A stretch of DNA of 64,000 nucleotides, from contig NZ_OEQB01000004.1 in the NCBI RefSeq assembly GCF_900240295.1, forward strand, positions 186,001 to 250,000, written 5' to 3'. The stretch comes from Megasphaera vaginalis (ex Bordigoni et al. 2020). GTDB lineage: Bacteria > Bacillota > Negativicutes > Veillonellales > Megasphaeraceae. Of the stretch, positions 1-7,508 are shown piece after piece (the first letter of the stretch is position 1; each line of letters begins with the position of its first letter). The translations under genes and the position numbers were made by a program. The notes beneath the pieces were generated by a model. The model saw only the letters and a list, made by a program, of their open reading frames with translations. It was not told where the DNA came from and did no database searches.

Positions 1-46
1 AAAGCACGGTGACTGAAAAAAATACGATGGGCCGCAACAATCTCAT
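1..46 (-). CDS. 5' end of an unidentified gene leaving the left edge
   Basis: An ATG at 46-44 on the minus strand opens a frame of 15 full codons reading MRLLRPIVFFSVTVL. It is preceded by a strong ribosome binding site (TAAGGAGG, about 54-62). The basic start followed by a hydrophobic run looks like a signal peptide or first membrane segment. A promoter-like pair lies at 86-114. Only the first residues are in the window, so no function can be given. The start is well supported; the product is unknown. Confidence 0.6.
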   Translation of the reverse strand, partial: MRLLRPIVFFSVTVL

Positions 47-85
47 AAAACGTTTCCTCCTTAGCCGCACCTGTTTATTACTTCC

Positions 86-114
86 ATCATACCATAAACT
101 ATTTCGGCCGTCAG
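86..114 (-). promoter_or_regulatory. Sigma-70-type promoter for the left-edge gene
   Basis: On the minus strand a CTGACG -35 (109-114) and a TATGAT -10 (86-91) are separated by 17 bp, 40 bp upstream of the ATG at 46. Confidence 0.5.
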
Positions 115-181
115 TATCTTGCCGGCCGGCGGAGCCTTGTCCGACAGTCGCCGCGATAATCTGCAACCGCCGGTTCAAGGC

Positions 182-221
182 AACTAAAAAGAAGGCCATA
201 TATATGGCCTTCTTTTTAGTT
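182..221 (-). terminator. Perfect 40-bp palindrome, terminator of the MFS gene
   Basis: The 20-bp arms (AACTAAAAAGAAGGCCATAT and its complement) form a hairpin with T-rich flanks on both strands, five bases after the stop codon of the MFS carrier. It can terminate in either direction. Confidence 0.85.
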
Positions 222-226
222 AACGA

Positions 227-1579
227 TTACTCATCGTCTTGCGGCTTAGCATTCCAGACAAGGAGAGCAAGGAGTGTGGAAAGGACGGCAGCGCCGACCC
301 AGAATGCGGTAGCATAGCCGAAATCATATGTTTTTACGCCTTCGACGACGGTAATTGTCATCAGTTTACCGGTAATAAATTCCTGAATGGCCGCGCCGGC
401 ATAGCTGAGGAGGCCGATCATGCCCATTGCCGCGCCGGTAACGCGTTTCGGAACGATGTCGACGGCCATCAGACCGCCCATGTAGCAGACCAGGGCGCCC
501 ATGGTAAAGCCGTAAAAGGTCATACAGAGCAAATCTGTCGTAAATGACTGGGGAGCCCATACGAAACCGGCGATGGAAGCGGAATAAAGAATCCCGTAGA
601 TGAGAGCCGGCGCATTGCGCTTGTGATTAAAGAACTTGTCGGAGATCCAGCCGCAGAGTAACGCGCCGAAGATGCCGGCGACCTGCATGTACGCCATGAC
701 TCCGGCGGCGCCCATGATGTCGTAGCCCTTGGCGGACGTCAGGTAGACGACGCCCCAGCTTTCGACGGCGTACCGGGCAATGTATACGCAGAGCGAGGAG
801 AGCCCGAGAATCCAGACGGCAGGGTTTTTGACGACGGCATTCCACTGCATGGCGCCGACGGATTTTTTCTTTTCCGCGTCGACCTGTTCCTGTGATTTTT
901 CACCGTAATACACGGCGCCGTTGGGCAGGCCGATTGTTTCGGGACGGTCGTTCATGCCGAAGTAGATAAAGGCCGTGCCGATCAAGGAGATGACACCAGC
1001 GGCGACGAAGCCCATCGACCAGTTGTAGGCGGAAACGATGGCGGCAATAGCGAAGTAGGCAAAGGACGAACCGAGGTTATGGCTGGTAAACCAGACGCCG
1101 TACAGTGTACCGCGTTGTTTGTTGCTGAACCATTGATTCAGCGCGACGATCGAAGGGCCGGCGCCGTAAGACTGGAACCAACCGTTGAGGCCCCAAAGAA
1201 TGGCCAACGGAACGAATGAATTCACGAGTCCCATACCTACCATTGTCAAGGAAGAGATAAAAAGACCGAAAGAAAAGAACCGTTTGTTGTTCATGCGGTC
1301 GGCAAGGAAACTGTTCGTGAATTTACCTAAACCGTAGGTAATGAAGAAAATGGAGCCGATTACCCCGACTTCCGTCGGTGTGACGATTCCGGAAGCGAGG
1401 AGCGGTTTTTTAATGACCGAATAGCTTTGACGGATAATGTAATAAAAAGCGTAACCGATCGTGATGGAAGCGAAAACACGCCAGCGAATGCTGTCAAACT
1501 TTTGCTTGACGACACGTTGGTCGGTTATCGGCTCCGCATCGGGTGACGTCTTGAAGAAACGCCAAATAAAATCTAACAT
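227..1579 (-). CDS. MFS organophosphate:phosphate antiporter (UhpT/GlpT family)
   Basis: Inner-membrane carrier of the organophosphate:phosphate antiporter branch of the MFS, about 450 residues, the usual length. Family features are the N-terminal RQSYSVIKKPL segment, GKFTNSFLADRMNNKR between TM2 and TM3, and GPSIVALNQWFSNKQRGT near TM4-5, all typical of UhpT/UhpC/GlpT. Hydrophobic segments alternate as expected for 12 TM helices. The ATG at 1579 was chosen over an earlier GTG (1591) because AGGTGG lies 8 bases before it. A LysR gene lies upstream in the same direction, separated by a terminator, so it may regulate this gene. The substrate (hexose phosphate, glycerol-3-phosphate or phosphoglycerate) cannot be told from sequence. 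Confidence 0.85.
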   Translation of the reverse strand: MLDFIWRFFKTSPDAEPITDQRVVKQKFDSIRWRVFASITIGYAFYYIIRQSYSVIKKPLLASGIVTPTEVGVIGSIFFITYGLGKFTNSFLADRMNNKRFFSFGLFISSLTMVGMGLVNSFVPLAILWGLNGWFQSYGAGPSIVALNQWFSNKQRGTLYGVWFTSHNLGSSFAYFAIAAIVSAYNWSMGFVAAGVISLIGTAFIYFGMNDRPETIGLPNGAVYYGEKSQEQVDAEKKKSVGAMQWNAVVKNPAVWILGLSSLCVYIARYAVESWGVVYLTSAKGYDIMGAAGVMAYMQVAGIFGALLCGWISDKFFNHKRNAPALIYGILYSASIAGFVWAPQSFTTDLLCMTFYGFTMGALVCYMGGLMAVDIVPKRVTGAAMGMIGLLSYAGAAIQEFITGKLMTITVVEGVKTYDFGYATAFWVGAAVLSTLLALLVWNAKPQDDE

Positions 1580-1685
1580 GAAAAATACCACCTTTCGATG
1601 TAGTTTATGATATCTTTATTATCGTAAACTTAGGGGAATCGGAAAATCGGAAGATTTCTGATTTTTTTGTAGGAAATTTTCCGAC

Positions 1686-1717
1686 AAAAAAATACCCTCT
1701 CCGGCGAGAAGGTATTT
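1686..1717 (-). terminator. Intrinsic terminator after the LysR gene
   Basis: AAATACCCTCTC pairs with GAGAAGGTATTT (one G-T mismatch) and is followed by a seven-base T run on the minus strand, 19 bases beyond the LysR stop codon. Confidence 0.8.
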
Positions 1718-1735
1718 CGAGATAAAACGTGGCGC

Positions 1736-2644
1736 TTACCGACAGCTGCGGCTCGGCCGTTTGTTGAAAAATTCCTTGAAAGACTGAACCCAGGTTCGTG
1801 TCGGGTGTGACAAGTAGCCTTTGCTTTTCCAGATCATTGCCAAGGTCCAGGGAATCTGCGGATCTGTCAGCGGAATATGGATGACATCACCGTCGGGAAT
1901 GCGGCGGCAGATCGTTTCCGGCAATAAGGCGATGCCCAATTTGGTGCGGACCATTTCGACGAGAAAATCCCAGTTGCTGCTCTGGCAGACGATTTTCGGA
2001 TCGGTCATGAGCTCTTGATAAAAAGAGCGGATAAAGGGATTCAGGCTGAACGTTTTCGGGTAGTAGACGAGCGGTTCCTCCTTGATTTCCTGTAGGGTCA
2101 GCTGGTTTTTCTTTGCCAGCTTATGATCTTTCCACAAGACGACTTCCAGACATTCCTTGTTGAAAATAAAGAATTCATACGGCGTTTCCGTCGTGATCGG
2201 CAAGGCTACGAAGCCGGCCTGGATGACGCCGTCGTCAATGGCCGAAATGACTTCCTGTGAGCCGACTTCTTTGATTTCCAATTCGATATCGGGATAGGCT
2301 GTCGTGAAATAATGAATAAAAGGAGAGATGAAAGAAGAGCCGACCATAGGCGGAATGCCGACGGCAAGCTTGCCGGAATTCAGCAGGCTCGGCGCCTTCA
2401 GGTCCTCGTTCAGCTGACTGAACTCCTTGATCAGCGCTTCCGCCTTCGGCAACAGGTAGATTCCCATTTCCGTCAGTTCCACATTTTTTCCGTTTCTGTC
2501 AAAAAGGCGGACATTCCAATTTTCCTCCAGCGCCTTGATGCCTTTGCTGATGGAAGGTTGGCTGATGTGCAGCGATTTTGAAGCCTTTGTGAAACTTTTT
2601 TTATGGGCAACTTCAATGAAGTATGTCAGTTGGAATAAGTCCAT
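1736..2644 (-). CDS. LysR-family transcriptional regulator
   Basis: 302 residues, the normal LysR length. The N-terminal winged HTH (residues 1-60) contains FTKASKSLHISQPSISKGIK. A periplasmic-binding-protein-like effector domain follows from about residue 90 to 295. The ATG at 2644 is preceded by GGAGGCGAGC. The gene points the same way as the MFS carrier downstream, and a terminator separates them. It faces away from dinB, so control of the carrier is only a guess from position. The co-inducer is unknown. Confidence 0.88.
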   Translation of the reverse strand: MDLFQLTYFIEVAHKKSFTKASKSLHISQPSISKGIKALEENWNVRLFDRNGKNVELTEMGIYLLPKAEALIKEFSQLNEDLKAPSLLNSGKLAVGIPPMVGSSFISPFIHYFTTAYPDIELEIKEVGSQEVISAIDDGVIQAGFVALPITTETPYEFFIFNKECLEVVLWKDHKLAKKNQLTLQEIKEEPLVYYPKTFSLNPFIRSFYQELMTDPKIVCQSSNWDFLVEMVRTKLGIALLPETICRRIPDGDVIHIPLTDPQIPWTLAMIWKSKGYLSHPTRTWVQSFKEFFNKRPSRSCR

Positions 2645-2788
2645 ATGCTCGCCTCCTATACGTAATTATCTTACCATACTCGCAACTTTTTTGCAGCGGT
2701 TACAGCGTGATAAAAGATGAGAAATCACCTATATTTTACTGGGAAAAACGTTGTATAATAGCAGTAATGGAAAGAGAGGCGCTGCAAA

Positions 2789-3970
2789 ATGCCTAAACGT
2801 TGGATTATGCATGTGGATATGGATGCGTTTTATGCTTCTGTAGAGCAGCGCGACAACCCTGCTCTGCGCGGATTACCGGTTATTGTCGGCGGCCTGACGG
2901 ACCGCGGCGTCGTAGCGACGGCTTCTTATGAGGCCAGAGCCTGCGGCGTTCATTCGGCGCTGAGTATGAAGGTCGCGCGGCAGCGCTGTCCGAACGGCGT
3001 ATTTCTGCCTGTTCGCATGTCGCACTACCGGCGCATATCGCATCAAATACGCCTTATCTTCTCACAGTATTCGCCGTATATCGAACCCTTGTCGCTAGAT
3101 GAGGCTTTTTTGGATATTTCGGGAATGGAAGGGCATTATACGGTTGTCACGGATCTCGGCAAGGCAATCAAGGCGGATATTTTGCGGGAAACGGGATTAG
3201 TGGCTTCCGTCGGCATCGGGCCCAACAAATTTTTGGCGAAGCTGGCATCGGACTTGGAAAAACCTGACGGACTGGTTCTGATCGGTTACGGTGAAGAGCA
3301 GAAACGGCTGGCGCCGTTGCCGGTGCGCAGACTTTGGGGCGTCGGCAAGGTTACGGCCGCTGCGTTGGAACGTGCCGGTTACCGTCACATCGGCGATATC
3401 GCCGCCGTCGGCCCGACTGCGCTGGAGCGTACCGTCGGCAAGCAGGCGCGGCGTATTTACGAGTTGGCTTGCGGCATTGACGACCGCCCGCTGTCGGTGC
3501 ACCGCCGGCCGCAATCTGTCGGCAGCGAGCACACCTATCCGCACGATCTGCAGACGCGCCGTGAAGCGGACGAACAGTTCCGCATCTTGGCGAATGAAGT
3601 TTCCTGGCGATTGCGCCGGAATCACCTTATGGGGCGAACGATAACGATCAAGGTCCGGTTTGCGTCGTTTCGGACCGTGACGCGGTCGTTGACGCTGGAT
3701 ACGATGGGGACTTGCGCGGAAGCGCAGTTGTATTTTGCGGCCAAACGGCTTTTTACCAGAGATCTGGCGTTTGAGCCGATACGGCTTTTAGGGCTGACGG
3801 TCAGTCAATTGCAGCCGCTGCAAATACAGGGCGATCTTTTTTCTGACGATGCGGAAACACAGGAAAAGGTGACGGCGGCGATCGACAGACTGCAGGAACG
3901 GTTCGGCAGACAAGCGATCATGAAGGGGTTTCTTTGGGAATTATCACAAGATAGAGAGACGAGAAAATAA
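2789..3970 (+). CDS. dinB: DNA polymerase IV (Y-family translesion polymerase)
   Basis: Error-prone Y-family polymerase that copies past DNA lesions. The first catalytic motif (HVDMDAFYASVE, residues 8-19) and the second (SLDEAFLDISG, about 103-113) give the three metal-binding acidic residues. The helix-hairpin-helix thumb region (RRLWGVGKVTAAAL) and a little-finger domain follow. Near residue 350 QGDLF matches the sliding-clamp binding motif. Length 393 is typical. A good -10 (TATAAT, 2754-2759) precedes it, with a weak -35. No clear LexA box was seen upstream. Start ATG 2789 follows GAAAGAGAGG. Confidence 0.95.
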   Translation: MPKRWIMHVDMDAFYASVEQRDNPALRGLPVIVGGLTDRGVVATASYEARACGVHSALSMKVARQRCPNGVFLPVRMSHYRRISHQIRLIFSQYSPYIEPLSLDEAFLDISGMEGHYTVVTDLGKAIKADILRETGLVASVGIGPNKFLAKLASDLEKPDGLVLIGYGEEQKRLAPLPVRRLWGVGKVTAAALERAGYRHIGDIAAVGPTALERTVGKQARRIYELACGIDDRPLSVHRRPQSVGSEHTYPHDLQTRREADEQFRILANEVSWRLRRNHLMGRTITIKVRFASFRTVTRSLTLDTMGTCAEAQLYFAAKRLFTRDLAFEPIRLLGLTVSQLQPLQIQGDLFSDDAETQEKVTAAIDRLQERFGRQAIMKGFLWELSQDRETRK

Positions 3971-4000
3971 ACAGTCAGCAACTGAAGGAGGTTTTTTACG

Positions 4001-4288
4001 ATGGCCATATACAAAATAGCTGCGCATACGGGAACGAATGATAACGGGTATATTCAATACGATGCAGATACACGGACCGTACAGGTTCATCTTTGTAATG
4101 ACGAGATCAACCGAAAGGTTTACGAGTACCTGACGACCTGCCAGACGCTTCACAACTATGTCGATCTGTCTTTTTTCGAGACGATCAAAGAACGGCCTGT
4201 CGCCAGTTGGGAAACGATGCGATTGGCGCTGGCGAAGGTCTGGATGGAACTGGGTGTGCATATTGATTGGAGCCGCAAGGTAGATTGA
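4001..4288 (+). CDS. Conserved-looking small protein of unknown function (95 aa)
   Basis: Not recognised. A strong AAGGAGG sits 8-9 bases before the ATG, and the gene starts 30 bp after dinB in the same direction, so it is probably co-transcribed with dinB. The product is soluble, mixed alpha/beta by composition, with no signal peptide, cysteine pair or membrane segment. The C-terminal part (ASWETMRLALAKVWMELGVH) looks helical. Codon use matches the neighbours. A role tied to the polymerase is possible but rests on position only. Confidence 0.7.
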   Translation: MAIYKIAAHTGTNDNGYIQYDADTRTVQVHLCNDEINRKVYEYLTTCQTLHNYVDLSFFETIKERPVASWETMRLALAKVWMELGVHIDWSRKVD

Positions 4289-4310
4289 TTTTTTCGTCAT
4301 ATGCCACATG

Positions 4311-4644
4311 TTATGCACAAATTACACACAATCTTGGCGCCTGTCTGTGTATAGGCTTTAAATGCCCTGTTTTTCGCCGCTTTTTCTCCTTCTTTTCGAG
4401 ACGAGATACCGCTTAAATTGTGGATAACTCAGATATCTCCAGGCGGAAAGAGCCGTGGCTTATCTCCTGCTATTCGCATATTGGAGAGGATAAGGCGGAA
4501 TCTTGACGGAAGGCGAAACGGCTGTGTACAGGTGTTGTGATTTTGTGTATAAGTTATCCTGAAAAGGGTAAATTTTGTGTGAAGAATTGTACAAATGGCG
4601 TAATTACGCCATTTTTTACAGCTGTTTTGAGCCGGTTGTCCACA
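4311..4644 (+). other. Cluster of DnaA-box-like 9-mers in a non-coding stretch
   Basis: The 408 bases between the small protein and the brnQ promoter hold three exact matches to TTATNCACA: TTATGCACA (4311-4319, plus), TTATCCACA (4419-4427, minus) and TTATACACA (4544-4552, minus). Three more have one mismatch: TTACACACA (4322-4330), CTATACACA (4346-4354, minus) and TTGTCCACA (4636-4644). Such density fits a DnaA-binding region: an origin, or a DnaA titration or reactivation site. No dnaA or dnaN lies in the window, though rpsF-ssb-rpsR, often origin-proximal in Bacillota, is 7 kb away. Motifs are seen; the role is inferred. Confidence 0.5.
4593..4614 (+). repeat. Perfect 22-bp palindrome with T tail
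   Basis: AAATGGCGTAA and its complement meet without a spacer, and the plus strand continues with a short T run (4612-4617 overall). It could be a terminator for upstream plus-strand transcription or a structural element inside the DnaA-box region. Confidence 0.5.
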
Positions 4645-4696
4645 TTTTGGTCATGGGAAACGGCTGGTGCGAGAACGTGCACGGAAAAGGATAGGC

Positions 4697-4725
4697 TTGA
4701 CGGGGGAGCATTTTCGGTATATAGT
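4697..4725 (+). promoter_or_regulatory. Promoter of the SAM-riboswitch/brnQ transcript
   Basis: TTGACG (4697-4702) and TATAGT (4720-4725) with a 17-bp spacer. Transcription would start near 4732, just before the riboswitch. Confidence 0.75.
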
Positions 4726-4744
4726 GAAGAAGTCTCATTACAAT

Positions 4745-4846
4745 ATGCATCTAGAGCAGCTGAGGGACTGGCCCGACGACGCTGCGGCAACCTTCCGGAA
4801 GGAAAGGTGCCAATTCCAGCGCCACGGCGATGGCGACAGATGACAA
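4745..4846 (+). promoter_or_regulatory. SAM-I (S-box) riboswitch aptamer
   Basis: The conserved S-box core is present in order: AGAG, GAGGGACTGGCCC, a GACGACGC turn, GCGGCAACC, a variable P3 hairpin (TTCCGGAAGGAA) and GGTGCCAATTCC. P1 closes with CATCT (4748-4752) against AGATG (4838-4842). The 3' P1 strand GATGAC (4839-4844) can instead pair with GTCATC (4865-4870) in the following terminator, giving the usual antiterminator switch. When SAM is bound, P1 forms and transcription stops. Control by methionine supply is established for this RNA class; here it governs the BrnQ-type carrier. Confidence 0.92.
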
Positions 4847-4860
4847 TAGGGGTTTTGCAG

Positions 4861-4892
4861 GTGCGTCATCGTTATGATGACGCATTTTTTTG
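4861..4892 (+). terminator. Riboswitch-controlled intrinsic terminator
   Basis: TGCGTCATC (4862-4870), a five-base loop and GATGACGCA (4876-4884), followed by seven T. It lies between the S-box aptamer and the brnQ start codon, and shares its 5' arm with the predicted antiterminator. Confidence 0.9.
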
Positions 4893-4919
4893 TGCAATCA
4901 TTCGTTAGGGGGAATCGTC

Positions 4920-6153
4920 ATGATTGAAACGAAAACACTTGCCGGCCGAACGGTGCGGCTACGAGACGTTTTTATTCTCGGATTTGCTTTTTTTGCGACG
5001 TACTTCGGCGCCGGCAATCTTATTTTTCCGCCGCAGTTGGGCTTGAGCAGCGGGACCGCTTTTCTTCCGGCACTGCTCGGGCTGTCCTTGTCAGGCATTC
5101 TGTTGCCTGTGTTTGCGCTTCTGGTTATTAACCGGTGCGGTGATGTGCGGCGTCTTACGGCACATGTCGGCAAGCACACGTATCATATCTTATTAACGTT
5201 GCTGATGATTATCTGTACCTTTGTTTCCATTCCGCGGACTTGCGCGACGGCCGTTCAGCTTGGCGTACAGGGGAATTTTCCCGATCTGCCTTTTACTGCC
5301 GGCGTGCTGATTTATTTTGCCGTCGCCTATTTTTTTACCTTTGATGAAGGCAGCGTTTTTGATAAGATGGGCAAATATTTGACTCCGATATTGGCGTTGA
5401 TCCTCATTGTTGTCGGTGCGGCTGGCATCTTTTTTCCCTTGGGGACGCCGGCAGATCCCGTTGTGGAGAATGCTTTTGTCAATGCTTTCTTGGGCGGATA
5501 TAATACCGGTGACGTTCTGGTCAGCTTCATCATGGCTTCCTTGTTTATCGGTGCCGTCGAGGCCAAGGGGTATACGACGCGGAAATCGCGCAATGAAGCG
5601 ATGGTGTTGTGCGGCCTGATTACGGTTATTCTGCTTCTGGTTATTTATGGCAGTCTTCTTTATATGGGGGCCTGTGTCAGCGGAGATTACGAACAGTCCA
5701 TTGGCCGTGCCGCGTTACTTGTCGCCATTATTCAGCGCGCTGTCGGCGGGAAGGGTGTCGTATCGTTTTTTCGTTATCGTGACGGCGGCGGTATCGGCGG
5801 CAACGGCGCTTTTGGGCGTTGACGGCATCGTTACGTATATCGGGTGGATCTACAGCATTTCCTATCCGCCCGTACTGGCATTAATGGTCTTGGGGACGTT
5901 TGCCAAGGTCATTCCCAATGACGGCGCGTATAGAGGGGCGACCTATTTGGTCGTTATCTATGCGTTGCTTGAAGCGTTTCCGGGCCTTAGCGGCATGGCA
6001 GCCGCTAAGGTCATTGTGGCGGTCACGCCGTTGTCGTCTTACGGCTTTGGCTGGATCACGCCCTTTCTCATCGGCTTTGTCGGCGGCGCTGTGTGGGGAC
6101 ACGTGCGCCGCGAAACGGCAATCGGTCCGGAAAATGAAAAAGCCATCTCATAA
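4920..6153 (+). pseudogene. brnQ: BrnQ-family branched-chain amino acid/methionine carrier, frameshifted
   Basis: The start ATG 4920 follows AGGGGG. The first part (to about 5765) has the family signature FFATYFGAGNLIFPPQLG and the early TM helices. The remainder continues in the +1 frame (SAATALLGVDGIVTYIGWIY to the stop at 6153). Moving from one frame to the other needs one base removed, most simply from the T6 run at 5766-5771. Joined, they give about 410 residues, normal for BrnQ. As written, translation stops at 5822 and the last helices are lost. The S-box upstream argues that the substrate is methionine rather than, or as well as, Leu/Ile/Val. A real mutation or a sequencing indel are equally possible. 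Confidence 0.8.
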
Positions 6154-6168
6154 GAGATGGCTTTTTTT
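6137..6168. terminator. Bidirectional terminator between brnQ and mrp
   Basis: AAAAAGCCATCTC and GAGATGGCTTTTT flank a short loop that contains the brnQ stop codon. A and T runs on both sides serve both convergent genes. Confidence 0.9.
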
Positions 6169-6170
6169 GC

Positions 6171-7007
6171 TTATTTACCGAAAATGCCGGTCAAATAAGC
6201 GGCTGTGTCTTCCAAATACGTTGCGCCGTATGTTTCGATTTCGCCTTTATCGCAATGGGCTGCGAAATTCGGATCGATCGGCAGTTTGGCGACGTGGGGG
6301 ATATCGTATTTTGCCGCCGAAGCGTCGGCGCGGCTCGGCCCGAAAATCTCATGACGGCTGTGACAGTCGGGACATTCGAAGTAACTCATATTTTCGATCA
6401 GGCCGAGGACGGGGACTTTCATCAACTCCGACATGCGCAATGCCTTTTCCACGATCATGGAAACCAGCTCCTGCGGGGAGGTGACGACGAAAATGCCGTC
6501 AATCGGCAGGGACTGGAATACGGTCAAGGGAACATCGCCGGTACCGGGCGGCATATCGACGAACATGTAGTCGATATCACCCCAGAGAACGTCGGTCCAG
6601 AACTGCGTAACGGCGCCGGCAATGACGGGGCCGCGCCAGACGACGGGATCGCCCGTATCTTCCAGGAGAACGTTCATAGACATGACTTTGATACCGGTCT
6701 TCGTTTCTACGGGATAAATGCCGTTTTCCGCGCCTTTTGCGCGCTTATGGAGGCCGAAGGTGGTCGGAATGGACGGCCCCGTAATATCGGCGTCCAAAAT
6801 GGCCGTCTTATACCCTTGCCGCTGCATTTGCGTTGCCAGCAGAGAGGTAACTAATGATTTACCGACGCCGCCTTTACCGCTGACTATGGCAATGACATGC
6901 TTGACCTGGCTGCCTTCGTGAAGCTTTGCCAATAAATCTTGCGGTTCTTTGCGACTGCTGCAGTTGCTGCTGCAGCTGGAGCAGCTTTGATTACAGTTTT
7001 CACTCAT
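6171..7007 (-). CDS. Mrp/NBP35-family P-loop ATPase, Fe-S cluster carrier
   Basis: Cytosolic ATPase thought to bind and deliver 4Fe-4S clusters. The N-terminus is cysteine-rich (CNQSCSSCSSNCSS). The deviant Walker A is SGKGGVGKSLVTS, followed by DADITGPSIP and the switch DMPPGTGD. A CPDC pair near residue 220 gives the bridging cluster site. 278 residues, typical. The ATG at 7007 is chosen because AAGGAG lies 9 bases upstream and it overlaps the DUF134 stop by 8 bp (ATGAGTGA), implying translational coupling. A GTG/ATG extension upstream lacks family similarity. Confidence 0.9.
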   Translation of the reverse strand: MSENCNQSCSSCSSNCSSRKEPQDLLAKLHEGSQVKHVIAIVSGKGGVGKSLVTSLLATQMQRQGYKTAILDADITGPSIPTTFGLHKRAKGAENGIYPVETKTGIKVMSMNVLLEDTGDPVVWRGPVIAGAVTQFWTDVLWGDIDYMFVDMPPGTGDVPLTVFQSLPIDGIFVVTSPQELVSMIVEKALRMSELMKVPVLGLIENMSYFECPDCHSRHEIFGPSRADASAAKYDIPHVAKLPIDPNFAAHCDKGEIETYGATYLEDTAAYLTGIFGK

Positions 7008-7365
7008 TTCTATCGTCTCCTTTTGCTCTCCCAAGGGCGGCACGGCAGCAGAGTGCGCGGCACGTGGCGGCCCGTTGACAGGTTTTGATATTGCCGCCTT
7101 CGATCAGGAGGCGTTTTCCATGGATAACGACATCGGCAAGCTTGCGGCGCGCCGTTTCATAGATACCGGTTACGGTTGTGCGGGAAACGGCGATCTGTAC
7201 AGCGCATTGCGCCTGTGTCAGACCGACGAGATCAATGAGGCGAATAACCTCGTACTCATCGACGGTCATAACGACAGTAGGCCGCATTTTTTTCTCGTCT
7301 GCCGGGAGAAATTCATCGACCTGAGGCAAGGCGCAAACCTTGCGGCAACGCGACGGTCTGGCCAT
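7000..7365 (-). CDS. DUF134/UPF0251 DNA-binding protein
   Basis: 121 residues with the family's N-terminal RPSRCRKVCALPQV and a sigma-factor-like HTH (GLTQAQCAVQIAVSRTTVTG, about residues 48-67). The cysteine-rich tail (CQRAATCRALCC) may hold a metal or Fe-S cluster. DUF134 genes commonly sit beside Mrp or NifX-like genes, and here the stop overlaps mrp by 8 bp. Start ATG 7365 follows AAAGGAGGTG; an upstream extension was rejected for lack of a ribosome binding site. It probably regulates its own operon through the palindrome in its promoter. The ligand is unknown. Confidence 0.88.
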   Translation of the reverse strand: MARPSRCRKVCALPQVDEFLPADEKKMRPTVVMTVDEYEVIRLIDLVGLTQAQCAVQIAVSRTTVTGIYETARRKLADVVIHGKRLLIEGGNIKTCQRAATCRALCCRAALGRAKGDDRNE

Positions 7366-7399
7366 GGGAAGACACCTCCTTTCAGAATGCATCGTCTTT

Positions 7400-7428
7400 A
7401 TTATAGAAATATAAATGACATATGTCAA
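7400..7428 (-). promoter_or_regulatory. Near-consensus promoter with palindromic operator for DUF134-mrp
   Basis: On the minus strand TTGACA-like TTGACA (7423-7428) and TATAAT (7400-7405) are 17 bp apart, a full consensus match. A perfect 12-bp palindrome TGACATATGTCA (7416-7427) overlaps the -35 and would block RNA polymerase if bound, consistent with autorepression by the DUF134 protein. Confidence 0.75.
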
Positions 7429-7508
7429 ATATCCTTAAAAAATAGCCATCACGGCGGCAAAAAGTATGATACAATTTGTATATACCCGCCGAATGAGGAG
7501 GTTTTTAT

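Noticed and set aside
9-317. Open frame of 102 codons on the plus strand
   Set aside because: It runs over a terminator and a promoter for minus-strand genes, has no ribosome binding site and resembles no family.
2640-2790. LexA-controlled SOS promoter for dinB
   Set aside because: No clear GAAC-N4-GTTC or CTG-N10-CAG box near the -10.
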